Shown: positions 43,887 through 54,000, numbered from the stretch's first letter. The stretch: 64,000 nt of DNA from Bacillota bacterium (GCA_023409535.1 JAEYGZ010000005.1:1-64000), one strand, 5' to 3'. The notes: generated from the sequence alone by a model not told the origin. Translations and numbers: made by a program.

Positions 43887-44945
43887 ATGAATACAGATGA
43901 ATTATTGATGAAGGCAGTAGAACTGAAGGCTTCGGATTTACATGTTACTGCAGGTATTCCGGCAGTCGTAAGAGTACATGGCAGATTGAACTCCATAAAT
44001 GATGAGAAGCTGCTGCCCCAAGATACGGAGAAGATTGTGAAGGATCTGACAAATAATACGCAATGGGAGAAGCTGAGCAAGGTCGGAGAAGTGGATTTCT
44101 CCTATGCCCTTCAGAATAAGTTCCGTTTCCGGGTAAATGCGTACCGGCAGCGAGGTACCCTCAGCGTAGCGCTCCGATTGATTAATTCCGATATACTCAG
44201 CTTTGATGAACTGGACCTACCGGGGGTTACCAAGGATCTGGCGGAAAGAAACAGCGGACTGATTCTGGTGACGGGACCCACAGGCAGCGGCAAGTCCACA
44301 ACCCTGGCCTGCATGATCAATTACATTAATGAGGTAAAGGACAGGCATATCATTACATTGGAAGACCCGATAGAGTATCTGTTCCGGCATAAGAAGAGTG
44401 TGATCGAGCAGCGGGAGGTCGGGATTGATACCATGAGCTTTGGCAATGCCTTAAGAGCATCCCTTCGAGAGGATCCCGATGTTATTCTGGTAGGTGAGAT
44501 GAGAGATTATGAGACCATATCCATTGCCCTGACGGCGGCGGAGACAGGCCATCTGGTATTCAGTACCCTGCATACCATCGGTGCGGCAAGCACAGTGGAC
44601 AGAATTATCGACGTATTTCCGGCCCATCAGCAGCAGCAGGTCCGCGTACAGCTGGCAATGACCCTGCAGGGAATTGTCTCCCAGCAGCTTCTGACCCGAA
44701 GGGATCAGTTAGGCAGAGTAGTGGCGGTTGAGGTCATGGTAGCGAATACGGCGATCCGGAATATCATCCGTGAGGGGAAAGGCCATCAGATCAATAATAT
44801 CATTCAAACCGGTGCAAAAGCCGGAATGCGTACTATGGATGACGCATTGTGCGAATTATTTAAACAGGGGCAAATCACTCATGAGGATGCATTTTCCCAT
44901 AGCGTGGACCCGGATTATATGAAGACAATCATTAATATGAGATAG
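43887..44945 (+). CDS. pilT: Twitching-motility ATPase PilT
   Basis: This 352-residue ATPase has Walker A GPTGSGKSTT, ILVGEMRDYETI (Walker B) and the PilT-specific AIRNIIREGK motif. It drives pilus retraction, so the pili of this bacterium are likely dynamic and able to support twitching or DNA uptake. GAGGTAAG precedes the ATG. It follows pilB by 53 bases. Confidence 0.96.
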   Translation: MNTDELLMKAVELKASDLHVTAGIPAVVRVHGRLNSINDEKLLPQDTEKIVKDLTNNTQWEKLSKVGEVDFSYALQNKFRFRVNAYRQRGTLSVALRLINSDILSFDELDLPGVTKDLAERNSGLILVTGPTGSGKSTTLACMINYINEVKDRHIITLEDPIEYLFRHKKSVIEQREVGIDTMSFGNALRASLREDPDVILVGEMRDYETISIALTAAETGHLVFSTLHTIGAASTVDRIIDVFPAHQQQQVRVQLAMTLQGIVSQQLLTRRDQLGRVVAVEVMVANTAIRNIIREGKGHQINNIIQTGAKAGMRTMDDALCELFKQGQITHEDAFSHSVDPDYMKTIINMR

Positions 44946-45043
44946 ATAAAACATTGATTATGTGTCTAAGGACACTCACATCAAGTTTCAATCGGCAAAT
45001 TTGCGTGATAAAGATGCCGTAGTCGACAGAAGGGAGAATTGAT

Positions 45044-46252
45044 ATGCCCAAGTTTCAGTTTAAGGCAATTAATATGTCGGGAAAGATTATGGAAGGAATT
45101 TATGAAGCCCAGAATCAACAGGCAGTAATCGAGCTGATCCGGCAAAAATCCTATTACCATCTGGAAGTGAAGGAGATTACTGAGCGAAAGGATGTAAAGG
45201 AGCTTGAGTTATTTTCAAAGATAAAGATTAAGGATATCTCCATCTATTGCAGACAATTTGCGTCCATCCTGCGAGCGGGTATGCCTTTGATCAAATGTCT
45301 GGGCATGCTGGCGGAGCAGACAGAGAATAAGAGCCTGAAAGCAATAACCCATAATGTGCGTGATGAAGTACAGAAGGGAAGCAGTCTTTCACAGGCAATG
45401 TCCGCACATACGAAGAAGATACCGCCGATACTGGTGAATATGATTGCAGCCGGGGAAGCAAGCGGTACGCTGGATAATTCGCTGGAGGTTATGGCGGAGC
45501 ATTTTGAGAAGGAGCATAAGACCAAGTCAAAGGTAAAGAACGCAATGAGATACCCGATTATCGTAAGTGTTGTTGCGGTTATCGTCGTCGTAATCATGCT
45601 GATCTTTGTTATACCGACCTTTAGAGGAATCTTTGATAGTGCAGGAGCTGACCTGCCGCTGCCTACAAAGATGTTGATCGGCATGAGCGGTTTTCTGCAG
45701 CATCACGGAATAGCAATGCTGGGGGGCGTGATCGTCTTAGTACTGATTTTTAAAATGTATGTATCCGGTGAGAAGGGCAGACTGGTTTATGACCGGTGGA
45801 AGTTCAGGGTTCCGATTATGGGGAAGTTTCTGACGAAGTCCATAGCAGCCCGGTATGCAAGAACCATGGCAACACTACTGACGACAGGAGTATCGATCAC
45901 AGAGACATTGGAGATTACGGGTAAAGTAATGGGCAATGTGTATGTGACTGAAAGTATTATGGAGATTATCGAGCAGGTAAAGCAGGGAAGAGGTCTCTAT
46001 GGACCAATGAAAGCATCTGGAATCTATCCGATCATGCTGGAGAATATGGTCATGATGGGAGAAGAGTCCGGAACACTGGATACGATGCTTACCAGAGCGG
46101 CGGAATTCTATGAGGATGAAGTGGACCGAGGAGCAGCGGCACTGACCTCGATGATCGAACCATTGATTATCGTAGTACTCGGCAGTATTATCGCCTTTAT
46201 CGTTATATCAATTATGCTTCCGATGTTTGAGATGGGCAGCATTGTATCATAG
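45044..46252 (+). CDS. pilC: Type IV pilus inner-membrane platform protein PilC (GspF family)
   Basis: This 402-residue protein has two GspF domains (residues ~65-190 and ~265-390) and three transmembrane segments (about 170-190, 220-242 and 370-395), the standard layout of the platform protein that connects the assembly ATPase to the growing pilus. AGGGAGAA precedes the ATG. Length is typical. Confidence 0.95.
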   Translation: MPKFQFKAINMSGKIMEGIYEAQNQQAVIELIRQKSYYHLEVKEITERKDVKELELFSKIKIKDISIYCRQFASILRAGMPLIKCLGMLAEQTENKSLKAITHNVRDEVQKGSSLSQAMSAHTKKIPPILVNMIAAGEASGTLDNSLEVMAEHFEKEHKTKSKVKNAMRYPIIVSVVAVIVVVIMLIFVIPTFRGIFDSAGADLPLPTKMLIGMSGFLQHHGIAMLGGVIVLVLIFKMYVSGEKGRLVYDRWKFRVPIMGKFLTKSIAARYARTMATLLTTGVSITETLEITGKVMGNVYVTESIMEIIEQVKQGRGLYGPMKASGIYPIMLENMVMMGEESGTLDTMLTRAAEFYEDEVDRGAAALTSMIEPLIIVVLGSIIAFIVISIMLPMFEMGSIVS

Positions 46253-46403
46253 CCTCTATCATCCGGGAAGCAAGATGTATAATTAAAAGGAAATCACGGG
46301 TTTCTGTCATTCTGGCCAAATGATGGTACACTCTTGATCAATAAAAAACAAATAAAACAAAATGTTGATAGTAATCTAGCAACGTACTAAAAGGAGGAAT
46401 ATT

Positions 46404-46805
46404 ATGTTTAAAAAACTCATGAAAGATGAAAAAGGTTTTACATTGGTAGAGTTGATTGTAGTAATTGCCATTCTGGCAGTATTAGCAACTCTGCTGATCC
46501 CGAGAATTATGGGTAATGTGAAGGATGCAGCAAAGCAATCCGAGATCAGTACAGCGCGTACATTAGCCAGTGAGATCACTGTCTTTAATGCGAGGGCAGC
46601 AGCGGATGTTACAGGTACGATAAAACCGATACCTGCTGCGTTGCCCGCCGAAGGTGCAGCAGATGATACAGTAGAATGGGATGATATTAAGAGTACCGAA
46701 CTTGCTCTTCCGAAAGAAGAGGATTTCCCTGATAAAACAGTTGTTTTAATTAAAGTGGATTCGGATGGTAATGCTCACATAGAGGATGCACCTACGACAC
46801 CGTAA
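46404..46805 (+). CDS. pilA: Major type IV prepilin (PilA-like)
   Basis: This 133-residue protein has a short leader MFKKLMKDEKG, cleaved before Phe (EKG/FTLVEL), a conserved Glu5 of the mature protein, a hydrophobic N-terminal helix and a small Ala-rich globular domain. A strong SD (AAAAGGAGG) and a 151-base gap before it suggest separate high expression. The prepilin peptidase gene follows 25 bases downstream. Confidence 0.94.
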   Translation: MFKKLMKDEKGFTLVELIVVIAILAVLATLLIPRIMGNVKDAAKQSEISTARTLASEITVFNARAAADVTGTIKPIPAALPAEGAADDTVEWDDIKSTELALPKEEDFPDKTVVLIKVDSDGNAHIEDAPTTP

Positions 46806-46830
46806 TCTGATTAAGGGAGTGAGTAATCTG

Positions 46831-47565
46831 GTGTATATCATCATTTGTATTTTTGGATTATTAATAGGAAGTTTTCTGAATGTATGCATATACCGGATTC
46901 CGAAGGGGGAATCGATCGCGTTTCCCCCTTCCCACTGCTCCCGGTGCAATCATTCCTTATCTGCCCTGGACCTGATACCGGTAGTTAGCTACCTGGCATT
47001 AAAGGGAAGGTGTAGATACTGCAAGGAGAAGATATCACCCCAGTATCCGATTGTGGAGACCCTGGTGTCGGTATTATTTCTCTTAACATATCTTCAATAT
47101 GGTTATACGTTTCAAGGACTGGCAGCATTGATTATGGTATGTCTGCTGGTGGTTGTGGCATTTATTGATTTGAATCTGATGATCATTCCCAATCGAATGA
47201 ATCTGATCATTGCGGGTATCGGTATCCTCGTCCTGTTTCTGGGATGGGGCGTCACCTGGAAGGATAGCTTTCTGGGAGGTCTCATCGGAGGCGGTATATT
47301 GCTTCTGTTGGGAGGCTTGTCCAGTTGGCTGCTTCACAAAGAGGGCATGGGCGGCGGTGATATCAAACTGATGGCTGCCTGCGGATTATATCTGGGAGTA
47401 GTGAAGGTAGTATGGGCATTGATGATCAGTGTATATATTGCCGGTGCGATCCTGATTGTTATGCTGGTAAGTAAGAAACTGAAACGGGATCAGCAGGTAT
47501 CCTTTGGCCCCTTTCTTTCGGCAGGAACAATTTTTGTTATATTATTTTATGATAAATTATTTTAA
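46831..47565 (+). CDS. pilD: Prepilin peptidase PilD (GspO family)
   Basis: This 244-residue membrane protease removes the prepilin leader and methylates the new N-terminus. It has the zinc-type double C-x2-C motif (CSRCNHSL ... CRYCKEK), and the catalytic aspartates in FIDLNLMIIPN and GGGDIKLMAA. About eight transmembrane segments. The GTG at 46831 is chosen because GGGAG lies ~11 bases upstream and the first TM follows directly; upstream codons overlap pilA. Confidence 0.95.
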   Translation: MYIIICIFGLLIGSFLNVCIYRIPKGESIAFPPSHCSRCNHSLSALDLIPVVSYLALKGRCRYCKEKISPQYPIVETLVSVLFLLTYLQYGYTFQGLAALIMVCLLVVVAFIDLNLMIIPNRMNLIIAGIGILVLFLGWGVTWKDSFLGGLIGGGILLLLGGLSSWLLHKEGMGGGDIKLMAACGLYLGVVKVVWALMISVYIAGAILIVMLVSKKLKRDQQVSFGPFLSAGTIFVILFYDKLF

Positions 47566-47649
47566 AACAAAGCAGTTTGAAAAATGTGATAACGAACATA
47601 AGAATGAACAGCTTTGGCATAGCAGCCAGAGGAAAGGCGGGAGGTACAA

Positions 47650-48759
47650 ATGAGCAAAAAAGGTAATAAGCGTAAGATCGCTTATGATACTATCATACAG
47701 CAAAGAACGGATCGACTGAAGAAAAGCCAGCTGCCAGTCATCGGAATTGACATCGGTTCCAGCTACATCAAAGTCGTTCAGATGAAGAATAAAAAGGTGA
47801 TCAAATGCGGTATGGAGGCATTACCGGAAGGCATGATCAACCAGGGGAGAATTGAAGCTCCGGCACAGCTTGCGGAGGTAATCAAGAAGCTCCTTAAAAA
47901 CAGTAAAATATCCGGAAATGAATGCTGTATCTGCCTCTCCGGAAATGAAATCGTTGTCAGGGAGCTAAAGCTCCCGGAGATGGATGTGGCTCAGATCATG
48001 GAGAATATCAACCATGAGATAACCAGCTTCCTGCCGATGAATCAGGAAGAATATTGTATTGACTATAAGATTTTGGAGTATCTGCCTCCCCAGGAAGGGA
48101 CGCTGGGCAAGCTGCGGATTATGGTCGCGGCGGTACCGAATAATCTGGTACAGGCGTATATTGATACATTAAAGCTAATTAAGCTGAAGACAGTATATGT
48201 GGATGTGGCTCCAAATGTATTCAGTAAGTTGACAAAGCAGCTTACAATCCAGGGAGCGCTTCAGGAGCATATGAATAATATAGGAATCATCGATTTCGGC
48301 GCATATTCCACCAATGTGATGATTGTAAAAGACTTGAATTATTTTCTTCATAAATCCATCACCAACGGCGGGGATTATCTGACCTCACAGATTGCTAAGA
48401 AACAAAATATAGATAATATGGAAGCGGAGGAATATAAGAGGAAGATTAATTTCTTCGAGAATAACTTCCATAACAATGATTATCTCTATGTAAAGAATTA
48501 TGTGGACTATCAGATCAATGATATTGAAAGAACCATTGATTTCTTCAAGAACAGGAACAACCAGATCGGGATTGACACCCTTTATATCACAGGCGGCGGA
48601 AGTCTCCTGAAGGGCTTGCCTGAATATCTGAAGGAACATTTTAATGTTGAAGTCACTCCCCTGACATCCATCTTGCGTCAATTGAGGAAAAGTGATGAGA
48701 GTATGCAATCGATGGCGTTTTATTCACAGGCGATCGGTGTGACATTAAGGGAGGAGTAA
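47650..48759 (+). CDS. pilM: Type IV pilus assembly protein PilM
   Basis: This 369-residue actin-like protein has the phosphate loop IGIDIGSSYIKVVQ, a second nucleotide segment (NIGIIDFGAYSTNVMIV) and GGGSLLKGL near the end. PilM is the cytoplasmic partner of PilN-PilO in the alignment complex. SD GGGAGG precedes the ATG. pilN begins 7 bases after its stop. Confidence 0.94.
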   Translation: MSKKGNKRKIAYDTIIQQRTDRLKKSQLPVIGIDIGSSYIKVVQMKNKKVIKCGMEALPEGMINQGRIEAPAQLAEVIKKLLKNSKISGNECCICLSGNEIVVRELKLPEMDVAQIMENINHEITSFLPMNQEEYCIDYKILEYLPPQEGTLGKLRIMVAAVPNNLVQAYIDTLKLIKLKTVYVDVAPNVFSKLTKQLTIQGALQEHMNNIGIIDFGAYSTNVMIVKDLNYFLHKSITNGGDYLTSQIAKKQNIDNMEAEEYKRKINFFENNFHNNDYLYVKNYVDYQINDIERTIDFFKNRNNQIGIDTLYITGGGSLLKGLPEYLKEHFNVEVTPLTSILRQLRKSDESMQSMAFYSQAIGVTLREE

Positions 48760-48766
48760 GGCAGCT

Positions 48767-49399
48767 ATGATGTACGATATTAATCTAATACCTCAGACAA
48801 AAAAGAATGCATCCGGCAGAATTAATTCAACGATGATATTTATCGGACTTTTCTGCTTCGTGGTATTGGCGGTATTTTTCTTCTACTTCCCGTTACAGCA
48901 GAAGCTCTCCTTGAATAAGCAAATACAGGAGAAGGAAAGTGAGATATCCTCTTATGCCAATGTTGAACAGGAGTATATCACATTGGCGGATCAGGCGGAC
49001 AGGCTGGACCGAACTGCCAAGGCCCTGGAAAGTCTGAAAAGTGACAGAGTAAAATTAACCGAAGTACTGAATAAGATTGAAAAAAACATCCCCAAAAAGG
49101 TGACGGTAAACAGTATAACGTTATCGGAGGGACTGTTTACGCTGGAAGCCTCATCCTCAACCTACAAGGAAATATCCCAGTTTATCGTTAATCTGCGTGG
49201 AATCGAAGGTGTATTATCTGTAACCTTCTCCAGTGCGGCCGCTCAGGAGGATTCAGATGCATCCTCAGGAGGAAGCTCAGCGAACAGCTATAATAAGGAG
49301 CAGATACATGATTTTACAATATTTGTACGGTACGATATGAAGGATGTAATTTCGGAGCTACAGCTGAATGCATCTGCCGCTGAAGCTGCGGTACAATAG
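48767..49399 (+). CDS. pilN: Type IV pilus assembly protein PilN
   Basis: This 210-residue protein starts with the PilN signature YDINLIPQ (which binds PilM), has one transmembrane segment (residues ~23-45), a coiled coil (~45-105) and a ferredoxin-like C-terminal fold. Length is normal. The gene order pilM-pilN-pilO is conserved. Confidence 0.93.
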   Translation: MMYDINLIPQTKKNASGRINSTMIFIGLFCFVVLAVFFFYFPLQQKLSLNKQIQEKESEISSYANVEQEYITLADQADRLDRTAKALESLKSDRVKLTEVLNKIEKNIPKKVTVNSITLSEGLFTLEASSSTYKEISQFIVNLRGIEGVLSVTFSSAAAQEDSDASSGGSSANSYNKEQIHDFTIFVRYDMKDVISELQLNASAAEAAVQ

Positions 49400-49412
49400 G
49401 AGGAGACAGAGA

Positions 49413-50030
49413 ATGAAGCTGACGAAGCGAGAAAGAATATTATTACCAAGTGTATTGATCGTGATTTTAGCCGCACTCTTTATTAATTTTGTTTATTTTC
49501 CTGTAAACAAGGAAGTAAAAAGTCTTCAGCTGCAATCCGATGATCTGGATGCACAGATACTGGAGGCCAAAGGAAAGCAGGCACAAGTAGAAATGTTGGA
49601 AAAGCGGATATCTGACCAGCAGAAGGAGTTAGAGGAAAACAATAAGGATATTCTTAAAATATGGGATCAATCGGAGCTTTTGGTATTTATGGAGAAAAAT
49701 ATGTCCTCCCTATGCAAGAAAAATTCTATCGAATTTTTTGATCCGGTAGCAGCAGATACCATTCAGACAGGGGATATCAATGTTACGATTAATACGGATT
49801 ATGACAGCTTGCAGAAGCTGTGGAAAAAGCTTGAGGATGGGAAATATTTTAATACAATTACCAGCTTTACTATCAATAGGGCATCTTATAACACAGAAGA
49901 AAATGAAACGAGCAAAGAATTAGAGGTTTCGATGAATGTTCGTTTCTATTCCCAAAATACGCAGGAGCAATATCCTAAAAAGTATGATTTTATGAACGGT
50001 TCTTATGGCAAGACGAATATTTTTGAATAA
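49413..50030 (+). CDS. pilO: Type IV pilus assembly protein PilO-like
   Basis: This 205-residue protein has one N-terminal transmembrane segment (about 10-30), a coiled-coil region (~35-80) and an extracytoplasmic alpha/beta domain. By position after pilN and by layout it is PilO, although sequence similarity in this family is low. The ATG at 49413 has GGAGGAGACAGAGA upstream. Confidence 0.87.
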   Translation: MKLTKRERILLPSVLIVILAALFINFVYFPVNKEVKSLQLQSDDLDAQILEAKGKQAQVEMLEKRISDQQKELEENNKDILKIWDQSELLVFMEKNMSSLCKKNSIEFFDPVAADTIQTGDINVTINTDYDSLQKLWKKLEDGKYFNTITSFTINRASYNTEENETSKELEVSMNVRFYSQNTQEQYPKKYDFMNGSYGKTNIFE

Positions 50031-50081
50031 GGATTACCTATGTGGTATAACTACGGCTTCAGTAAGAGAGGAGGCAATTCG

Positions 50082-51746
50082 ATGAAGCGGCTGATCAGGC
50101 AATTAAAGAATAATGCAGGCTTTACCCTGGTGGAGGTGCTGATTGCAATCCTTATCCTGTCGATAATTGCAACCTCCGGTACCATGGCGTTTGTATATGC
50201 CGTCCAATTATCCAGAAGTAATGAATATAAACTGATGACAATGAATATCGCAAACGACAGAATTGAATATATCCGGTCACTCAAATTTTCAGAAGTAGGT
50301 ACGAAGGCAGTGGTTGGGGGCACGACGATCTACGGAGACCCGAAGGGAGACATCCTGCAAACTGAAACAAAGACAGTCAGCGGTGTAAAATATACGATCA
50401 ACACTACCATTGGCTGGGAGGATCAGAGCGGTTGGGATCTTGAAGATGTGGATTGGGATTATAAAAGCGTAAAGGTTGAAGTAATTCCCGCGCTCCCGGG
50501 AAAAAGTGAAGACTATACCAAAACAGTGGAAACACTGGTTACCAGGGATTCAATGCAGCCGGTCCTTATGGGAGGCAATATTAGTATGCGAATGATAAGA
50601 GGCTGGAGTGAGGATGCCACAGAGACAATCCCCGTAATGAATATCAGAGTCAGCCTGACAAGCGGGCCGAATGCCCCAAGGCAGATCAAAACATCTACAG
50701 AGGGAATAGCAAGATTTCTTGATCTGACAGCAGGAAATTATAATGTAAAGCTGGAGCCTTCCACTATTGGAATGATGCTGCACCCGGAACAGCCTTCCGA
50801 TTGGGGCGTAAATGTCGTAAAGGGAGATACCAAGGCCAAGGAGTTCATGGTGGAATATCCGTGTCATTTAAAGATTAATCTGAAGGATCTGGATGAGAAT
50901 CCAATCCAGCTGGCTTACGGTGAGACGGGAAATATCCAGTTGGAGGTTCCATACGGTACCAATATCAGCAAAAGCTTTACCCCTGCAGCGCTGAATGCGG
51001 GAGGGAGCCTGTCGGCGGACTATCTGGGGGATTTATGGCCTGTAGGTACCGGCTATGCTGGAGCCTATTCCATCTCTGATATCTCGATACCGGATGCTAC
51101 CTACTATGGTGCCTATGAAGAGAACGGTGAGACTCCATGGACAGGCACCTTCAGTGCACCGGGAACAACGAAGGAGGTTATCTGTTATCTTGGTATCATT
51201 CCCCGGACACCTTCCGGTATTGGAACAAATTGGGCGAAAACCAATGGAACGATTACGACCGGTACAGGACCGTTTTCGGCCGGTGAAGCAAAATTTGCTT
51301 CCAGTAATTTAAACGTGTCGCTGGTCATGCAGGCAAATACCGCTTCTGATTTTAACGCCGGCAGTATGTTCTTTGAAAACATAGGCTCCAGTACCAATCC
51401 GGGATTACGGATCGGTAATGATTCCAGACTGTCTCTGAATGCAGGTGTCATTGTGTTCCGCGGCAGTATCCAGATTGATGCTGCAACCCGTTACACGTCA
51501 GAGGGAAAAATCGTTTTAAGTACAGTATTCACTGACGGTAATACGGCACCTTCGGTTCCGGGAAGTGAGATTGGAGAGCCGGCGGAGGAAGATAGAAATT
51601 ATGGAAAGATTTATTTGAAAAAACCCTTAATACGAAATGGTGTGACCATACTTAACCCGGGGGCTTACTATTATTACGATGGATTGGAACTTCCCAGTGG
51701 GGCATCTGATTTGATTCCGATCACGAAGGAAAACTATGTGCATTAA
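50082..51746 (+). CDS. Minor prepilin (PilV-like) with large C-terminal beta domains
   Basis: This 554-residue protein has a prepilin leader and cleavage site (KNNAG/FTLVEVL, Glu5 present), then a pilin helix. The remaining ~500 residues are beta-rich; residues ~180-240 resemble a carboxypeptidase-regulatory-like (CnaB) fold (VSLTSGPNAPRQI... GNYNVKLEPS). This is far longer than typical minor pilins and could be a tip adhesin. Start at 50082 preceded by GAGGAGG. Confidence 0.85.
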   Translation: MKRLIRQLKNNAGFTLVEVLIAILILSIIATSGTMAFVYAVQLSRSNEYKLMTMNIANDRIEYIRSLKFSEVGTKAVVGGTTIYGDPKGDILQTETKTVSGVKYTINTTIGWEDQSGWDLEDVDWDYKSVKVEVIPALPGKSEDYTKTVETLVTRDSMQPVLMGGNISMRMIRGWSEDATETIPVMNIRVSLTSGPNAPRQIKTSTEGIARFLDLTAGNYNVKLEPSTIGMMLHPEQPSDWGVNVVKGDTKAKEFMVEYPCHLKINLKDLDENPIQLAYGETGNIQLEVPYGTNISKSFTPAALNAGGSLSADYLGDLWPVGTGYAGAYSISDISIPDATYYGAYEENGETPWTGTFSAPGTTKEVICYLGIIPRTPSGIGTNWAKTNGTITTGTGPFSAGEAKFASSNLNVSLVMQANTASDFNAGSMFFENIGSSTNPGLRIGNDSRLSLNAGVIVFRGSIQIDAATRYTSEGKIVLSTVFTDGNTAPSVPGSEIGEPAEEDRNYGKIYLKKPLIRNGVTILNPGAYYYYDGLELPSGASDLIPITKENYVH

Positions 51747-51767
51747 AAGCAGGAAGTGGAGGATATG

Positions 51768-52328
51768 ATGCAGCTGAAATCAAATACTCGTGGCTTTACG
51801 CTTGTGGAGCTGATGATCGCCGTAGCACTGTTGGGGATGGCACTGTCCGGGGCCTATTATCTTCTTAGCTTCTCTATGAAGTCTTATCAATTTACTGAAG
51901 CTAAGTTTGTCGCGGAGCAGGATGCCAGAATGGTTATAAAATCGATGGATGCGGATATCCATAAAGCCCGGTCCGTGATCATCAGCGGAATTAATCATAA
52001 GGCGGTTGAGCTGTCAGATTCCGGAATGAAGGCAACGATTTATACCGATGCAGACGGTGACGGAGCGATTGACACGGTACAGTATAAGCTGGAGAATAAT
52101 CAGTTAAAACGTGGAGAAGCAATCCTTGGAAGCACTCCGACAAAGTGGACCATAGTGGTGGACAGGGTTTATAACAAAATAAAGACACCGGCAGTTTCAA
52201 TTTTCACTATTAGCGGAAAGCAGGTAAAAATCAATCTTATGATCGCAGATGAAGCGGACCGCCTGAAAGAGGAGCCGGTAAGTGTGAGTACCAGTATCAC
52301 GGTAAGAAGTAAGGGGGCGATGGAATAA
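51768..52328 (+). CDS. Minor prepilin (PilW-like)
   Basis: This 186-residue protein has the leader MQLKSNTRG and cleavage site G/FTLVELMIA with Glu5. The rest is a beta-rich pilin head. GGAGG five bases upstream supports the ATG at 51768 over 51765 and 51756. Its stop codon overlaps the start of the next gene. Confidence 0.88.
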   Translation: MQLKSNTRGFTLVELMIAVALLGMALSGAYYLLSFSMKSYQFTEAKFVAEQDARMVIKSMDADIHKARSVIISGINHKAVELSDSGMKATIYTDADGDGAIDTVQYKLENNQLKRGEAILGSTPTKWTIVVDRVYNKIKTPAVSIFTISGKQVKINLMIADEADRLKEEPVSVSTSITVRSKGAME

Positions 52329-53794
52329 TGCAAAAACATGATATAGCAGGTGTCAAAAGCCGGTTAACCCGAATTTTCACGGCAAATAAAGGGGCAGCGC
52401 TGCCTGCTGTGCTGATGGTTATGTTAGTTATCATGGCTCTGTCCGGCGGAGTAATATCCTTAGTGACCTCACAAACCAAGGAAGAAGCTTATTATGAGAA
52501 TAATATCACCGCGTTGCACGCGGCGGAGGCCGGTTTGAATCAATTTCTGTGGAGCTTGAATAAGTACGGAAGTACTCCACTAGAATTTGAGAAAGTATTT
52601 CAATATCCGGAGAGCAAATCGGTGGCCGCCTTTCGGCTGGACGGAATCAATGATAACGGATATATCAAGATAGTTAAGTCTACCGCATGGATGATAGCGG
52701 ATCCCAGTGTAAAGCGTTCCGTTACAGCAACTTATACCAAAAGAGGCTTTGCCCAATATATTTATTTTTCAGATTCTGAAGCTACAAAAGATAATAAAAT
52801 CTGGTGGACCAGTAATGATGTCTGCTACGGACCTTATCATACCAACGAGACATTAAGAATAAACGGTAGTCCGGTCTTCTGGGGAAAAGCTACCTCTGTT
52901 GGGGGTATCGAGTATGAAAGCAGCACTACGAATAATCCTCAGTTTAATGGAGGGTACCAGCAAGTAAGTGAACCACTGCCGATGCCCAGTGATAACAATG
53001 AATTAAAATATTACGGCCAGTCTTCGGATGGTTATTACTTTACCGGAATAACCAGGATAATGCTGAATACTGACGGTACGATGAATGTGATCAATCGGGA
53101 TACCGATCTGGGGAAAATGGCGCTTCCTAAGAACGGGGTAATCTATGTTGATAATATGACAGGCTCCAGTGAGAATTCGATCTTTGATAAAGAAAACGGA
53201 AATGTATTCATATCCGGAGTATTGGACGGAAGGCTTACAGTGGGTGCCAAAAATGATATCTTCATTACAGGCTATAATCCGACAAAATCCACTTATTCAG
53301 AAAGTACGGCAACGAATGGGCTTACCTATAAGGATACAAAAATTACAATGACAATGGTAGGAGGGAAACCGGTGCTGGATGATAATGATGATTTGATCGG
53401 TACAGAAAACGGCGATATGCTGGGCTTGATTTCATACAGGAATATCGCAGTACTGACAGAGGGATGGTTTGGAGACGGAAATGGCGCAAAAGATACCTCC
53501 AGAAAAAATTTCAGTATTTATGCAGCAATGCTGGCAATCCACGGCAGCTTTGGGAATTCAAAACAAATGTACTCTTCGGGATCCTCTCTGCCGGCAGGAG
53601 GAGGTGTGCTGACGGTACGGGGCTCGATTGCGCAAGAGGTACGTGGTCCGGTAGGTTTAATCTCAGGAGGTAAAATCACTTCCGGATACCAAAAGGATTA
53701 TGCGCATGACCCCAGAATGATTTATGACCAGCCTCCATATTTCCTGGATCCGGAGGGAAGCGGATGGGAGATCACTGACTGGACGGAAGGGTAA
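52328..53794 (+). CDS. Pilus assembly protein, PilX-like N-terminus, large exported domain
   Basis: This 488-residue protein has a basic N-terminus (GVKSRLTRIFTANKG) followed by a single hydrophobic segment (ALPAVLMVMLVIMALSGG, residues ~25-48) and an AAEAGLNQF block as in PilX-type proteins, but no canonical G/FTLxE cleavage site. The large remaining domain is beta-rich with many Gly/Asn/Tyr turns. It overlaps the previous gene by one base (TAATG), so it is co-translated with the minor pilin. Last gene of the locus. Confidence 0.82.
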   Translation: MQKHDIAGVKSRLTRIFTANKGAALPAVLMVMLVIMALSGGVISLVTSQTKEEAYYENNITALHAAEAGLNQFLWSLNKYGSTPLEFEKVFQYPESKSVAAFRLDGINDNGYIKIVKSTAWMIADPSVKRSVTATYTKRGFAQYIYFSDSEATKDNKIWWTSNDVCYGPYHTNETLRINGSPVFWGKATSVGGIEYESSTTNNPQFNGGYQQVSEPLPMPSDNNELKYYGQSSDGYYFTGITRIMLNTDGTMNVINRDTDLGKMALPKNGVIYVDNMTGSSENSIFDKENGNVFISGVLDGRLTVGAKNDIFITGYNPTKSTYSESTATNGLTYKDTKITMTMVGGKPVLDDNDDLIGTENGDMLGLISYRNIAVLTEGWFGDGNGAKDTSRKNFSIYAAMLAIHGSFGNSKQMYSSGSSLPAGGGVLTVRGSIAQEVRGPVGLISGGKITSGYQKDYAHDPRMIYDQPPYFLDPEGSGWEITDWTEG

Positions 53795-53813
53795 TTAACG
53801 ATATAGGTTATGA

Positions 53814-53959
53814 AAAGATAGAGGGGGATTATATTACCTTTCGAGATTTTCACTGCGACCCTCGGACCAGTGCTGCCTATTGTATAAGCAGGCAGCCACT
53901 GTCAGGTCCATAGCTATGCAGTAAAAACTCTCAAGGTAATATAATCCCCCTCTATCTTT
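53814..53959. other. P3: long hairpin at the convergent end of the pilus locus
   Basis: The 27-base arms 53814-53840 and 53933-53959 are perfectly complementary. Next come a second stem (53842-53856 with 53918-53932), an unpaired internal loop (GACCCTC opposite ATAGCTAT) and a tip stem (GGACCAGTGCTGCCT with AGGCAGCCACT...GGTCC). It has no T run on either side. It does not share the P1/P2 conserved loops. It may be a bidirectional transcription barrier or a structured RNA. Confidence 0.6.
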
Positions 53960-54000
53960 GCAATACTCTGTGATTCTTAAATCAACCAGTAATTTCTGTC

